A stretch of 64,000 nt of DNA from assembly GCF_001945365.1 (NCBI RefSeq), contig NZ_MSTQ01000003.1, positions 62,001 through 126,000 on the forward strand. The letters run 5' to 3'. The notes beneath the pieces are model-generated. The model was given only the letters and a program-made list of their open reading frames with translations. It was not told the DNA's origin and did no database searches. Positions 1 through 7,988 of the stretch are shown piece after piece. The position numbers were made by a program, and so were the translations under genes. Numbering within the stretch: the stretch's first letter is position 1; each line of letters starts with the position of its first letter. Source of the DNA: Pseudomonas reinekei (GTDB lineage: Bacteria > Pseudomonadota > Gammaproteobacteria > Pseudomonadales > Pseudomonadaceae).

Positions 1-281
1 ACCACCACCGACATGATCACCACGTTCGGCCCGTCCGGGTCGTGGCCGATCAATTCCTTGAACGCTTCGTCCGACATTTCCACCTGGAAGGCCGCCCCCG
101 AATTGATGAAACCGGCCACCACGCCGTCCACTTCGGCAACGATGAAACCCTCGGGCCAGGTGGCAATGCGCGCTGCGATTTTCTCGCGGGTCGCGGCTTC
201 GTCACCTTCGTAGGCAACGGTTTCGATGGCGTAGCAGCGGTCCAGGTCGGCCGGTGTGACATTGCGGATAACGGTGTTCAT
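1..281 (-). CDS. GNAT-family N-acetyltransferase, N-terminal part (runs off window)
   Basis: Reading the minus strand from the ATG at 281 gives an open frame to base 1 that begins MNTVIRNVTPADLDRCYAIE. The pattern of a short beta strand followed by 'RxxTPADLDRCYAIE', then 'FIVAEVDGVVAGFINSG' and a strand 'PNVVIMSVV', is the N-terminal half of a GNAT acetyltransferase: the 'VAEVDGxxAGF' strand-turn-strand precedes the acetyl-CoA binding loop. The loop itself (QxxGxG/A) and the C-terminus lie outside the window, so the substrate cannot be judged. No stop is reached; the gene is partial only because the window ends. Confidence 0.75.
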   Translation of the reverse strand, partial: MNTVIRNVTPADLDRCYAIETVAYEGDEAATREKIAARIATWPEGFIVAEVDGVVAGFINSGAAFQVEMSDEAFKELIGHDPDGPNVVIMSVV

Positions 282-380
282 GGCAGCTCGGGGTCAGCGA
301 AGAATTGGTTGGGGAATGTTAAATCAGCAGCAACGTGACATCGAGTGGCGAATCTCCCGATCCGCCGCTCGAGGCCTGGA

Positions 381-866
381 TTACGCCTTGATCGGCAGCC
401 AGATTTCCAGCTTTCCGGTGTTGAGCTTCGGGTTGAAGTCTTCGCTGTAGCGTTCGAACTCCGGGGCGTCCGCCGCCTCTTTGCCGGACTGCGGCAACCA
501 GGTTTTCCAGATGTACTGAAAGGTCGCGGGCAACTGATCCAGCGAGCCTTTGTGCTCGAACACCGCGTAATGCTGAGCCTGAATCTCGACCCAACGGTAC
601 TTGTCTGGCAGGTCGTCGAGCTTGTCGATTTCGACGCCGGCGATGTACTCGAATCCCCCTTTGCCATCCGGATTGCAACAGATGCCGTAGGTTACTTCGC
701 TTTTTTGACCGGGAATCCTGCCCATCTCGGGAATGAATTTCTCCCAGAGTGCGGGAATGCCTTGGGTTGTCTCTTGGGTAAATCGGCCACCCAGTCCGGC
801 AATCAGCAAGAAGTGCCCGTGCTCAAAACGGGGCTCGGACACTTCGACGCGTATTTGCTCATCCAT
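381..866 (-). CDS. GyrI-like / AraC effector-binding domain protein
   Basis: The 161-residue protein starts MDEQIRVEVSEPRFEHG and is made up of one GyrI-like small-molecule-binding domain, the fold used as the effector domain of AraC/MerR regulators and seen alone in SbmC/GyrI. Features visible are the 'GLGGRFTQETTQGIPALWEKF' segment near the N-terminus, 'YGICCNPDGKGGFEYIAGVEI' in the middle and a C-terminal 'YIWKTWLPQSGKE...FERYSEDFNP...LEIWLPIK', typical of the family. There is no DNA-binding domain. A longer frame continues to 971, but the ATG at 866 has a GGAG ribosome site just upstream and matches where the domain begins. The ligand is unknown. It converges on nothing and lies downstream of the LysE-type gene. 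Confidence 0.8.
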   Translation of the reverse strand: MDEQIRVEVSEPRFEHGHFLLIAGLGGRFTQETTQGIPALWEKFIPEMGRIPGQKSEVTYGICCNPDGKGGFEYIAGVEIDKLDDLPDKYRWVEIQAQHYAVFEHKGSLDQLPATFQYIWKTWLPQSGKEAADAPEFERYSEDFNPKLNTGKLEIWLPIKA

Positions 867-933
867 GACTCGACTCCTGAAGCTAAAAAGTGGGTTGGGC
901 TGGGAGTATAGAAGCCAAACCCGAATCGCCCAG

Positions 934-1596
934 TTACAGCGCGTGCAACTGCTCGACGGCAGCAGAGCCAATAAACTCGTTGTAGCCCGACAGGATCACG
1001 TAAACCGCGAAGTAGCAGAAGATCGCTGCCGATGCCATGTAGGAATAGCGCAGCAATTTGTCACCCAGCAACTTGCCACCGTGGCTCGCCGCGAAGCACA
1101 GGCCGGCGGACCACAACAACCCGGCACACAGGAAACCGCCGAGAAACAGCGCCGAACTCAGCGCACCGCCGCCACCGGAACGCGCGATCAACGTGCCGCC
1201 CACTGCAGCGAACCAGAGAATCGCACTGGGTGACGACATGGCCAGGAAGATCCCGCGCAAGAACTCCTTGCGATGGGAGTTGTGTCCGACTTCTGCCGTC
1301 TCCGCCAGCAAGGCCTCATGGTGGATCGCCGAATAAATCATCTTCGCCGCGAAGTACACCAGCAGCGCCGAGCCGCCGATCCACAACACCCAGCGCACGG
1401 TTTCGTATTGCAGCAACACGGTCATGCCCGCCAGCGCCAGCACGGCGTAGATCAGGTCGCCAACGCAGGTGCCCAGCCCCAGCGCGAAGCCTTGAAAATA
1501 GCCGCGCTGCATCGCCAACGTAATCATCGCGATATTGGCCACGCCAATGTCCAGGCACAGCGAAAGGCTCAGCAAAAAGCCACTGGTGAATTCCAT
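934..1596 (-). CDS. LysE/RhtB-family exporter
   Basis: This 220-residue, strongly hydrophobic protein has about six membrane segments. It begins with the LysE-family pattern 'FTSGFLLSLSLCLDIGVANI', has a conserved glycine-rich second helix ('GFALGLGTCVGDLIYAVLALAG') and a central 'FLRGIFLAMSSPSAILWFAAVGG', which corresponds to the family's 'NPKA' region between TM3 and TM4. LysE/RhtB proteins export amino acids such as lysine, threonine or homoserine lactone from the cytoplasm; the substrate here cannot be told from sequence. An AAGGAA ribosome site precedes the ATG at 1596. It is transcribed divergently from the aminotransferase at 1736. Confidence 0.85.
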   Translation of the reverse strand: MEFTSGFLLSLSLCLDIGVANIAMITLAMQRGYFQGFALGLGTCVGDLIYAVLALAGMTVLLQYETVRWVLWIGGSALLVYFAAKMIYSAIHHEALLAETAEVGHNSHRKEFLRGIFLAMSSPSAILWFAAVGGTLIARSGGGGALSSALFLGGFLCAGLLWSAGLCFAASHGGKLLGDKLLRYSYMASAAIFCYFAVYVILSGYNEFIGSAAVEQLHAL

Positions 1597-1735
1597 CGAC
1601 CCAATTCCTTCGGAAAAATTTGTTTACATGGAGGCTGGACAGTCTGCCACAGCTGCCCGTACATTCCGCCTCAGGTCACCGCAGTGACCAGCGTCGCTCG
1701 GACGGTTCCGGGCGCTTACGTTATCCGAGGCAACA

Positions 1736-2953
1736 ATGGCCGAACAAGGTTCGCCGCGCCGCTTTGCGCGCATAGATCGACTCCCCCCTTACGTTTTCAA
1801 CATCACTGCCGAGCTGAAGATGGCCGCCCGACGTCGTGGCGAAGACATCATCGACTTGAGCATGGGCAACCCTGACGGCGCCACGCCGCCGCACATCGTC
1901 GACAAACTCGTGCAGGTCGCCCAGCGCGACGACACCCACGGTTACTCGACGTCAAAGGGTATTCCGCGCCTGCGCCGGGCAATTTCCAACTGGTATAAGG
2001 AGCGCTACGAGGTCGATATCGACCCGGAGAGCGAAGCCATTGTCACCATTGGTTCCAAGGAAGGCCTGGCGCACTTGATGCTGGCGACTCTGGATCAGGG
2101 CGACACGGTGCTGGTGCCAAACCCGAGCTATCCGATTCACATTTACGGTGCCGTGATTGCCGGCGCCCAGGTGCGATCGGTGCCGCTGGTGCCGGGGGTG
2201 GATTTCTTCGCGGAACTGGAGCGGGCCATTCGTGGCTCGATCCCTAAACCGAAAATGATGATTCTGGGTTTCCCGTCCAACCCGACCGCACAATGTGTGG
2301 AGCTGGATTTCTTCGAACGGGTCATCGCCCTCGCCAAGCAGTACGACGTCCTGGTGGTGCATGACCTGGCCTACGCCGACATCGTCTACGACGGCTGGAA
2401 AGCCCCGTCGATCATGCAGGTGCCGGGCGCCAAGGACATTGCGGTTGAGTTTTTCACCCTGTCCAAGAGCTACAACATGGCCGGTTGGCGCATCGGTTTC
2501 ATGGTCGGCAACCCGGAACTGGTCAACGCCCTGGCGCGGATCAAGAGCTACCACGACTACGGCACCTTCACCCCGCTGCAAGTGGCGGCGATTGCCGCAC
2601 TGGAAGGCGATCAGCAATGCGTGCGCGATATCGCCGAACAGTACCGGCAGCGCCGAAACGTGTTGGTCAAAGGCCTGCATGAACTGGGTTGGATGGTGGA
2701 AAATCCGAAGGCGTCGATGTATGTCTGGGCGAAGATTCCCGAGGCTTATGCGCATCTGGGTTCGCTGGAGTTCGCCAAGAAGCTGCTGGCTGAGGCCAAG
2801 GTCTGTGTCTCGCCGGGTGTCGGTTTCGGCGAATATGGCGATGATCACGTGCGCTTCGCGCTGATCGAAAACCAGGACCGGATTCGGCAGGCCGTGCGCG
2901 GGATTCGCGGGATGTTCCGGGCGGATGGGCTGGTCACCAAACCCAACGCCTGA
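1736..2953 (+). CDS. alaC: pyridoxal-phosphate aminotransferase, AlaC-type (glutamate-pyruvate transaminase)
   Basis: The 405-residue protein is a fold-type I class I/II aminotransferase. The N-terminus '[21 protein letters not shown]' and '[19 protein letters not shown]' are characteristic of the AlaC branch. Cofactor residues can be placed: the PLP-binding 'NPTAQCV' and '[12 protein letters not shown]' (Asp210, Tyr213), and the Schiff-base lysine Lys244 in '[13 protein letters not shown]'. Family members interconvert pyruvate plus glutamate with alanine plus 2-oxoglutarate in the cytoplasm. The length is normal. The gene stands alone and is followed by a REP pair and a bidirectional terminator. 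The exact amino-acid specificity is inferred from family only. Confidence 0.85.
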   Translation: MAEQGSPRRFARIDRLPPYVFNITAELKMAARRRGEDIIDLSMGNPDGATPPHIVDKLVQVAQRDDTHGYSTSKGIPRLRRAISNWYKERYEVDIDPESEAIVTIGSKEGLAHLMLATLDQGDTVLVPNPSYPIHIYGAVIAGAQVRSVPLVPGVDFFAELERAIRGSIPKPKMMILGFPSNPTAQCVELDFFERVIALAKQYDVLVVHDLAYADIVYDGWKAPSIMQVPGAKDIAVEFFTLSKSYNMAGWRIGFMVGNPELVNALARIKSYHDYGTFTPLQVAAIAALEGDQQCVRDIAEQYRQRRNVLVKGLHELGWMVENPKASMYVWAKIPEAYAHLGSLEFAKKLLAEAKVCVSPGVGFGEYGDDHVRFALIENQDRIRQAVRGIRGMFRADGLVTKPNA

Positions 2954-2980
2954 ACTCCGATACCTGTGACAACAACGATC

Positions 2981-3115
2981 CTGCGGCGAGGGAGCTTGCT
3001 CCTGCCGGGTCGCGAAGCGGCCCCGAAACCGGTCACCGCATTTCTTCAGCCAGGACGCCTTGACCGGGTTTGCGACTGCTTCGCAGCCGAGCGGGAGCAA
3101 GCTCCCTCGCCACAA
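2981..3115. repeat. REP pair (REPIN), 'gcgaggGAGCttGCTC' family
   Basis: Two inverted palindromic units face each other here: one reads ggcgagggagcttgctcc and the other ggagcaagctccctcgcc, about 85 bases apart, with additional palindromes (cgcgaagcg..., gactgcttcgcagcc) between. This is the layout of a REPIN between convergent genes alaC and gntP. Confidence 0.85.
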
Positions 3116-3146
3116 AAGTGATCAACGTTGAGTTTTGATCACCCAC

Positions 3147-3173
3147 AAAAAAACCGCATTGCTGCGGTTTTTT
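3147..3173. terminator. bidirectional rho-independent terminator between alaC and gntP
   Basis: An eight-pair stem aaaccgca/tgcggttt with a four-base loop is flanked by A and T runs on both sides, so it can end both the rightward alaC transcript and the leftward gntKP transcript. Confidence 0.9.
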
Positions 3174-3189
3174 GTGTCTGGCGAATCGC

Positions 3190-4542
3190 TTAAACGAACA
3201 GCGACAACAACAGAATAAAGCCCAGGCCCACCACCGACAGAATGGTTTCCATCGCGGTCCAGGTCTTGAAGGTTTCGGCCACGGTCATGTTGAAGTACTG
3301 CTTGACCAGCCAGAAACCGGCGTCGTTCACGTGGGACAGGATCAGGGAGCCGGCACCGGTCGCCAGCACCAGCAGCTCACGGTTCACACCCGGGATCATC
3401 CCGACCACCGGCACCACGATGCCGGCACCAGTGATGGTCGCTACGGTTGCCGAACCGGTGGCAATACGAATCACCGCCGCCACCAGCCACGCCAGCAGGA
3501 TCGGCGAGATCTGTGCGTTGACCGCCATGTGGCCGATCACGTCACCCACACCGCTGGTGACCAGCATCTGCTTGAAGCCACCACCGGCACCGATGATCAG
3601 GATGATCGCGGCGGTCGGCGCGAGGCTCGCGTCCAGCCATTTCATCATTTGGCTGGAACCGATGCCTTGCTTGTAGCCGAAGGTGTACAGCGACAGCAGC
3701 AAGGCCAGCAGCAACGCCGAGATCGGGTGGCCGATCAGGTCCATGAAGGAACGGAAGATGTTGCCATCCGGCAGCACCACGTCGGCAAAGGTCTTGAGCA
3801 GCATCAGGAATACCGGCAGCAGCACGGTCACCAAAGTGATGCCGAAGCTCGGCAGTTCAGCCGAATCCGTCTCGCGGGCCAGTTGATCCACCAGCTCCTG
3901 GTTCGGATGACCGGGGATGTGCTTGGCGATGAACGTACCGAAGATCGGACCGGCAATGATCGCGGTCGGCAGCGCCACGATCAGGCCATAAAGAATGGTT
4001 TTACCGATGTCGGCACCGAACACGCCAATCGCCAGCAGCGGGCCCGGGTGCGGCGGCACCAGGCCGTGTACCGCGGACAGGCCGGCCAGCAGCGGGATAC
4101 CGATCTTGATGATCGATACGCCAGTGCGGCGGGCAACGATGAACACCAGCGGAATCAGCAACACGAAGCCGATTTCGAAGAACAGCGGAATGCCCACCAG
4201 GAACGCGGCGAACATCATGGCCCACTGCACTTTGTCCTTGCCGAAGGCGCGAATCAGGGTTTGGGCAATCTGGTCTGCCCCGCCCGACTCGGCCATCATT
4301 TTGCCGAGCATGGTGCCCAGCGCCAGGATGATGCCGACGAAACCGAGCACGCCACCGAAGCCGTCCTGGAACGCCTTGATGATGGTGCCGATCGGCATGC
4401 CGGACGTCAGCCCGAGGAAGGCGGCGGCAATGATCAGGGCAAGGAAAGGGTGCAACTTGAACTTGGTAATCAGGACGATAAGCCCGATCACCGTGACCAC
4501 TGCATCGAGCAGCAGGAACGTCTCGTGGGACATGCCAAACAT
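3190..4542 (-). CDS. gntP: gluconate:H+ symporter, GntP family
   Basis: The 450-residue inner-membrane protein has 12-14 hydrophobic segments and GntP-family signatures: 'LIIAAAFLGLTSGMPIGTIIKAFQDGFGGVLGFVGIILALGTMLG' near the N-terminus in sections, 'GGADQIAQTLI', 'HGLVPPHPGPLLA' (the family's conserved PPHPGP) and 'SHVNDAGFWLVKQYF' near the C-terminus. It imports D-gluconate. It lies 83 bases downstream of gntK in the same orientation; that gap contains its own GntR-type operator, so it may be transcribed both with gntK and alone. The end is marked by the terminator at 3147-3173. Confidence 0.93.
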   Translation of the reverse strand: MFGMSHETFLLLDAVVTVIGLIVLITKFKLHPFLALIIAAAFLGLTSGMPIGTIIKAFQDGFGGVLGFVGIILALGTMLGKMMAESGGADQIAQTLIRAFGKDKVQWAMMFAAFLVGIPLFFEIGFVLLIPLVFIVARRTGVSIIKIGIPLLAGLSAVHGLVPPHPGPLLAIGVFGADIGKTILYGLIVALPTAIIAGPIFGTFIAKHIPGHPNQELVDQLARETDSAELPSFGITLVTVLLPVFLMLLKTFADVVLPDGNIFRSFMDLIGHPISALLLALLLSLYTFGYKQGIGSSQMMKWLDASLAPTAAIILIIGAGGGFKQMLVTSGVGDVIGHMAVNAQISPILLAWLVAAVIRIATGSATVATITGAGIVVPVVGMIPGVNRELLVLATGAGSLILSHVNDAGFWLVKQYFNMTVAETFKTWTAMETILSVVGLGFILLLSLFV

Positions 4543-4599
4543 TAGGGGTGTCTCCTGGTTGTTGTTGTTATTGAAGCGGGTAATTCGAAAGCCATAAGG

Positions 4600-4616
4600 A
4601 CAGCGCTATCTCTGCA
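4600..4616 (-). promoter_or_regulatory. GntR-type operator upstream of gntP (imperfect)
   Basis: On the minus strand the bases read GCAGAGATAGCGCTGT. Compared with AC-N-AAG-N-TAGCGCTGT, the operator I recall for Pseudomonas GntR, 12 of 14 defined positions match. It sits in the gntK-gntP gap. Confidence 0.6.
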
Positions 4617-4625
4617 AGCAAAACA

Positions 4626-5159
4626 TTAACCAGCGCGCTTCAAGCCATGCTCGAGCCACCAGTGGTGTGCCTGAACGGCCAGTTCATCGACGCTGTGGTT
4701 CGAAGCATCGAGAGCCAGGGTCAATGGCTCGCCGACGGGGGATTCGAGGGTGGCGAACTGGCTGTCGATCAAGGTCGACGGCATGAAGTGGCCCGGCCGG
4801 TGGGAAACACGGTCGGCGGCGACTTCGGGGGTCAGCTCCAGGAACACAAAGCCCAGGCCCGGCAAGGCGCTGCGCAGACGTTCGCGGTAAATAAGCTTGA
4901 GCGCCGAGCACGTCAGCACCGGGCGCTGGCCCTTGGCGTCAACGCGGCGCAATTCATCGCACAGGCTGTCGAGCCAGCCGGCACGGTCTTCGTCGTTCAG
5001 GGGAATACCCGCGCTCATCTTTTCGATATTGGCGGCGGGGTGGAAAGAGTCGCCTTCAATGGCAGTGGCGCCGCTCAGTTGGCACAGGGCTTCGCTGACG
5101 CACGTCTTGCCGCAACCGGCAACGCCCATGATGACCAGGGCGGTGATGGGATGATTCAT
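4626..5159 (-). CDS. gntK: gluconokinase
   Basis: This 177-residue cytoplasmic kinase phosphorylates gluconate to 6-phosphogluconate, feeding the Entner-Doudoroff pathway. The P-loop GVAGCGKT is at residues 12-19, followed by 'GDSFHPAANIEKMSAGIPLNDEDRAGWL' in sections, the family's conserved 'GDxxHPxxNxxKMxxGxPLxDxDRxxWL' pattern, and 'TCSALKLIYRERLR'. Length and motif order are those of GntK/IdnK. It is the first gene of a gntK-gntP unit and is divergent from the regulator gene gntR, with an operator in front of each. Confidence 0.95.
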   Translation of the reverse strand: MNHPITALVIMGVAGCGKTCVSEALCQLSGATAIEGDSFHPAANIEKMSAGIPLNDEDRAGWLDSLCDELRRVDAKGQRPVLTCSALKLIYRERLRSALPGLGFVFLELTPEVAADRVSHRPGHFMPSTLIDSQFATLESPVGEPLTLALDASNHSVDELAVQAHHWWLEHGLKRAG

Positions 5160-5178
5160 GTAACACCTCAGCGCGCAG

Positions 5179-5195
5179 ACAGCGCTACCTTTGTC
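5179..5195 (-). promoter_or_regulatory. GntR-type operator upstream of gntK
   Basis: Read on the minus strand the site is ACAAAGGTAGCGCTGT, which fits AC-N-AAG-N-TAGCGCTGT at every defined position. It is 20-36 bases before the gntK start codon. Confidence 0.75.
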
Positions 5196-5330
5196 AGCTA
5201 TGACACTTAAACAAAAGCAGAAGTTGCCGACGCCTTTCTTGTCATTTTATGGGTTGCAGCATGTTCGGTCTCAACGCCAAAAAGCGAGGATCAGGCGAAC
5301 CCCCGCTCACGCATTTGCAGCTGCATCGAG

Positions 5331-5347
5331 ACAGCGCTACCTTAGTG
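5331..5347 (-). promoter_or_regulatory. GntR-type operator upstream of gntR
   Basis: The minus strand reads ACTAAGGTAGCGCTGT, a full match to AC-N-AAG-N-TAGCGCTGT, 28 bases before the gntR start. It implies autoregulation. Confidence 0.75.
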
Positions 5348-5374
5348 CCTTGAATTTTGTTTGGCAAGCCGTCG

Positions 5375-6406
5375 ATGAATCCAACTAAAAACGATAAAAA
5401 TACCCGCACCACTGGCCGCCCTACCCTGAACGAAGTCGCCCGCCTGGCCGGTGTCAGCCCGATTACCGCTTCGCGCGCCTTGCGCGGCGTCAGCAGCGTG
5501 GCCACCGAACTGGTGGAAAAAGTCCAGAAAGCCGCGCTTGAGCTCAACTATGTGGTCAACCCTGCCGCCCGTGCGTTGGCCTCGGCGCAAAGCCATTCGG
5601 TGGTGGTGTTGGTGCCGTCGTTGTCCAACCTGCTGTTCATCGACACCCTGGAAGCCATTCATCAGGTGTTGCGCCCCAAGGGCTTCGAAGTGCTGATCGG
5701 CAACTTCCACTATTCCCGCGACGAAGAAGAAAACCTGCTGCGCAATTACATGGCCTATCAGCCGCGCGGCTTTTTACTGACCGGGTTTGACCGCACCGAA
5801 AGCTCGCGGCGGATGATCGAAGCCAGCAACATTCCGTGCGTGTACATGATGGAGCTGGACAGCGCCGCCGGTCTCAATTGCGTCGGTTTCTCGCAACTGG
5901 CTGCCGGCGAGACAGCCGCCGAGCACTTGCTGTCGCGCGGTCGCAAGCGCCTGGCCTACATCGGTGCGCAACTGGATCAGCGCACCTTGCTGCGCGGCGA
6001 AGGTTACCGCCGCGCTCTGCAGAAGGCAGGACGGTACGACCCGGGCCTGGAAGTGCTGACCCCGCGCCCGTCCTCTGTAGGCCTGGGTGGCGAATTGTTC
6101 TTGCAGATGATCGCCAGTCATCCGGATGTCGATGCAATCTTCTTCGGCAACGACGACCTGGCTCAGGGCGCGTTGCTCGAAGCCATGCGCCACGGGATCA
6201 AAATCCCCGAACAGGTGGCGATCCTCGGCTTCAATGACCTGCCGGCGTCGGCGCACATGGTCCCGCGTCTGAGCAGCATCAACACCCCGCGTGAAGCGAT
6301 CGGCCGCCGTGCGGCCGAACAAATGCTGACCCTGATGGCCGGCAACACGGTGGCCAAACCCGTTCAGGACATGGGCTTTGAGCTGAAGGTGCGAGAAAGC
6401 ACCTGA
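5375..6406 (+). CDS. gntR: LacI-family transcriptional regulator of gluconate genes
   Basis: The 343-residue protein has an N-terminal LacI helix-turn-helix ('TLNEVARLAGVSPITASRAL', residues 17-36) and hinge ('VNPAARALAS'), followed by a periplasmic-binding-protein-like effector domain with 'VVVLVPSLSNLLFIDTLEAI', 'HPDVDAIFFGNDDLAQGAL' and 'ILGFNDLPAS'. It is divergent from gntK-gntP, and matching palindromic operators precede all three genes, so it very probably represses them until gluconate or 6-phosphogluconate is present. A TTG at 5357 would add six residues; I prefer the ATG at 5375, which starts in the usual place before the basic N-terminal arm. Confidence 0.92.
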   Translation: MNPTKNDKNTRTTGRPTLNEVARLAGVSPITASRALRGVSSVATELVEKVQKAALELNYVVNPAARALASAQSHSVVVLVPSLSNLLFIDTLEAIHQVLRPKGFEVLIGNFHYSRDEEENLLRNYMAYQPRGFLLTGFDRTESSRRMIEASNIPCVYMMELDSAAGLNCVGFSQLAAGETAAEHLLSRGRKRLAYIGAQLDQRTLLRGEGYRRALQKAGRYDPGLEVLTPRPSSVGLGGELFLQMIASHPDVDAIFFGNDDLAQGALLEAMRHGIKIPEQVAILGFNDLPASAHMVPRLSSINTPREAIGRRAAEQMLTLMAGNTVAKPVQDMGFELKVREST

Positions 6407-6540
6407 TTTCACATGCCCCCTCGCTGGGGCTGCCGAAGGCGGCGACCTTGTGATCTGCGTTTTTAAAGTCAAGATCAAAAGATCGCCGCCCCCTTCAGCT
6501 CCTACAATTGTCTGTAGGCCACTCTCGAGGGACTAGCGCA

Positions 6541-7176
6541 ATGGACCACTCACTTAAGATTCTCGGCAAAGCCTCGTCGATCAACGTCCGCAAGGTGCTG
6601 TGGACCTGCGAGGAACTGGGCCTGTCCTTTGAGCGCGAGGATTGGGGCAGCGGGTTTGCCTCCACCCATAGCCCAGAGTTTCTCAGGTTCAACCCCAACG
6701 CCCAGGTCCCGGTGATCATCGATGAGGCAGGGGTGTTGTGGGAGTCCAACACCATCTGCCGCTATCTGGCCGGCAAACACCAACACCATCACGAGTTGCT
6801 GCCTGGCGAACCGGCCGCTCGCGCCCGGGTGGAGCAATGGATGGACTGGCAGGCCACCGATCTCAATTCATCCTGGAGCTACGCGTTCATGGCACTGGTG
6901 CGCAAGGACCCGGAGTACCAGGACAGCCATCGCATCGAAGTCGGCCTACGTGGCTGAAACCAGAAAATGGGCATCCTCGAACACCAACTTGCGACCACCC
7001 GCGCTTACGTCGCCGGCGCGCGGTTTAGCCTGGCGGATATCGTCATCGGCCTGTCGATCAACCGCTGGCTGATGACGCCGATGGAGCGCCCCGATTACCC
7101 GGCCATCGATGAGTATTTCAAGCGCCTGGCGCAGCGCCCCGGGTTCCTCAAGCATTGCTGTAATGGCTTGCCTTGA
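6541..7176 (+). pseudogene. glutathione S-transferase gene with an in-frame TGA
   Basis: The reading frame from the ATG at 6541 encodes a GST N-terminal thioredoxin-like domain ('[21 protein letters not shown]', '[27 protein letters not shown]' in sections; the cis-Pro is in 'QVPVI' and the glutathione-binding 'ES' follows). It stops at a TGA at 6955-6957 after 138 residues. The same frame then continues without a shift, 'NQKMGILEHQLATTRAYVAG', through the C-terminal helical domain ('FSLADIVIGLSINRW') to a stop at 7174-7176. Family members have a tryptophan (TGG) just before this Asn, so a single TGG-to-TGA change explains the break. Read through, the length (211) is normal for a GST. It may be a recent loss, a sequencing error, or readthrough; I treat it as broken. 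Confidence 0.75.
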
Positions 7177-7369
7177 GCGGTCCCGCGCTATCGCCCAGCA
7201 TGGATGGCCATGCGGTCGAACGCTGCCGCCGCGTGGCAAGGTTTGGCCGCAAAACAGCCTCGACAGCAACGAAATAAAACACTAACCAACTGATATAACT
7301 ACGATTTTCAAAAAAGGCATACTATTTGCTCCAGACAGTGCACCACAAACACCTACAAGGTCTCTTCTC

Positions 7370-7930
7370 ATGTTGGTCAGTGCAAAATCAAACCTGGTAG
7401 TCCCGATCCCCAAACGCCCTGGCGAAGACCCAACCACTGAAGCCGCTGCCGGCCTTCAAAGCGTCATGGCCCAGGCCCTGCAAAACCATGTGCAGGCGCA
7501 AACCACGCAAGCCGGTACGCAGGTTCAGGAATCCGCCACCCAAGTTGCCACGCAACAGGTCAGCGAGGCCGCGAAGGTGAGCGACAACGTCGATGAGGCG
7601 TTCGCCAAGACCCGGGTGAATCTGCAAGCGGTGTATGCCCCGCTGCCGGATGACGTCAAGGACCGGATCGGTAGCGGTTCAGCGACGGACGAGTTCAAGG
7701 ACTACATGAGCAAAACCCCCGAGCAGCGCATACGTGATGCGATTCTTGAGGAAATGGGGCTGACGCAGGAAGAGGTCGACGCCATGCCGCCGGAGAAACA
7801 GCAAGCGATCGGCGAAGAGATCGCCCAGCGCATGGAAGACAAGATGAAGATGGCCAAGACCGAAGAAGCCAACGAACGCAACAACAAACCGGGCGCTGAG
7901 GCTGTGGAGCAACTCGTCGCTTCGCTTTGA
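7370..7930 (+). CDS. conserved hypothetical protein, alpha-helical
   Basis: The 186-residue protein has no recognisable enzyme domain, signal peptide or membrane segment. The N-terminal third is Ala/Gln/Thr-rich and low in complexity ('QAQTTQAGTQVQESATQVATQQ'-like). The C-terminal half is charged and helical, with 'FKDYMSKTPEQRIRDAILEE', 'GLTQEEVDAMPPEKQQAI' and a Lys/Glu-rich tail. I recall similar small proteins annotated as hypothetical in other Pseudomonas, but no function is known to me. It stands alone with its own terminator at 7947-7977, which supports it being a real gene. Confidence 0.75.
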   Translation: MLVSAKSNLVVPIPKRPGEDPTTEAAAGLQSVMAQALQNHVQAQTTQAGTQVQESATQVATQQVSEAAKVSDNVDEAFAKTRVNLQAVYAPLPDDVKDRIGSGSATDEFKDYMSKTPEQRIRDAILEEMGLTQEEVDAMPPEKQQAIGEEIAQRMEDKMKMAKTEEANERNNKPGAEAVEQLVASL

Positions 7931-7946
7931 GGTGGTTGAAGTGATC

Positions 7947-7977
7947 AAGAAGGGTCCCTCTACCGGGACCCTTCTTT
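7947..7977 (+). terminator. rho-independent terminator
   Basis: A perfect 12-pair stem aagaagggtccc/gggacccttctt with a six-base loop lies 17 bases after the stop of the 7370 gene. The A/T-rich ends let it also serve the convergent chemoreceptor gene. Confidence 0.9.
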
Positions 7978-7988
7978 ATTTGATGCCC

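Noticed and set aside
3172..4545. 457-codon plus-strand frame opposite gntP
   Set aside because: His/Gln/Arg-rich composition with no domain; a mirror of the membrane protein on the other strand.
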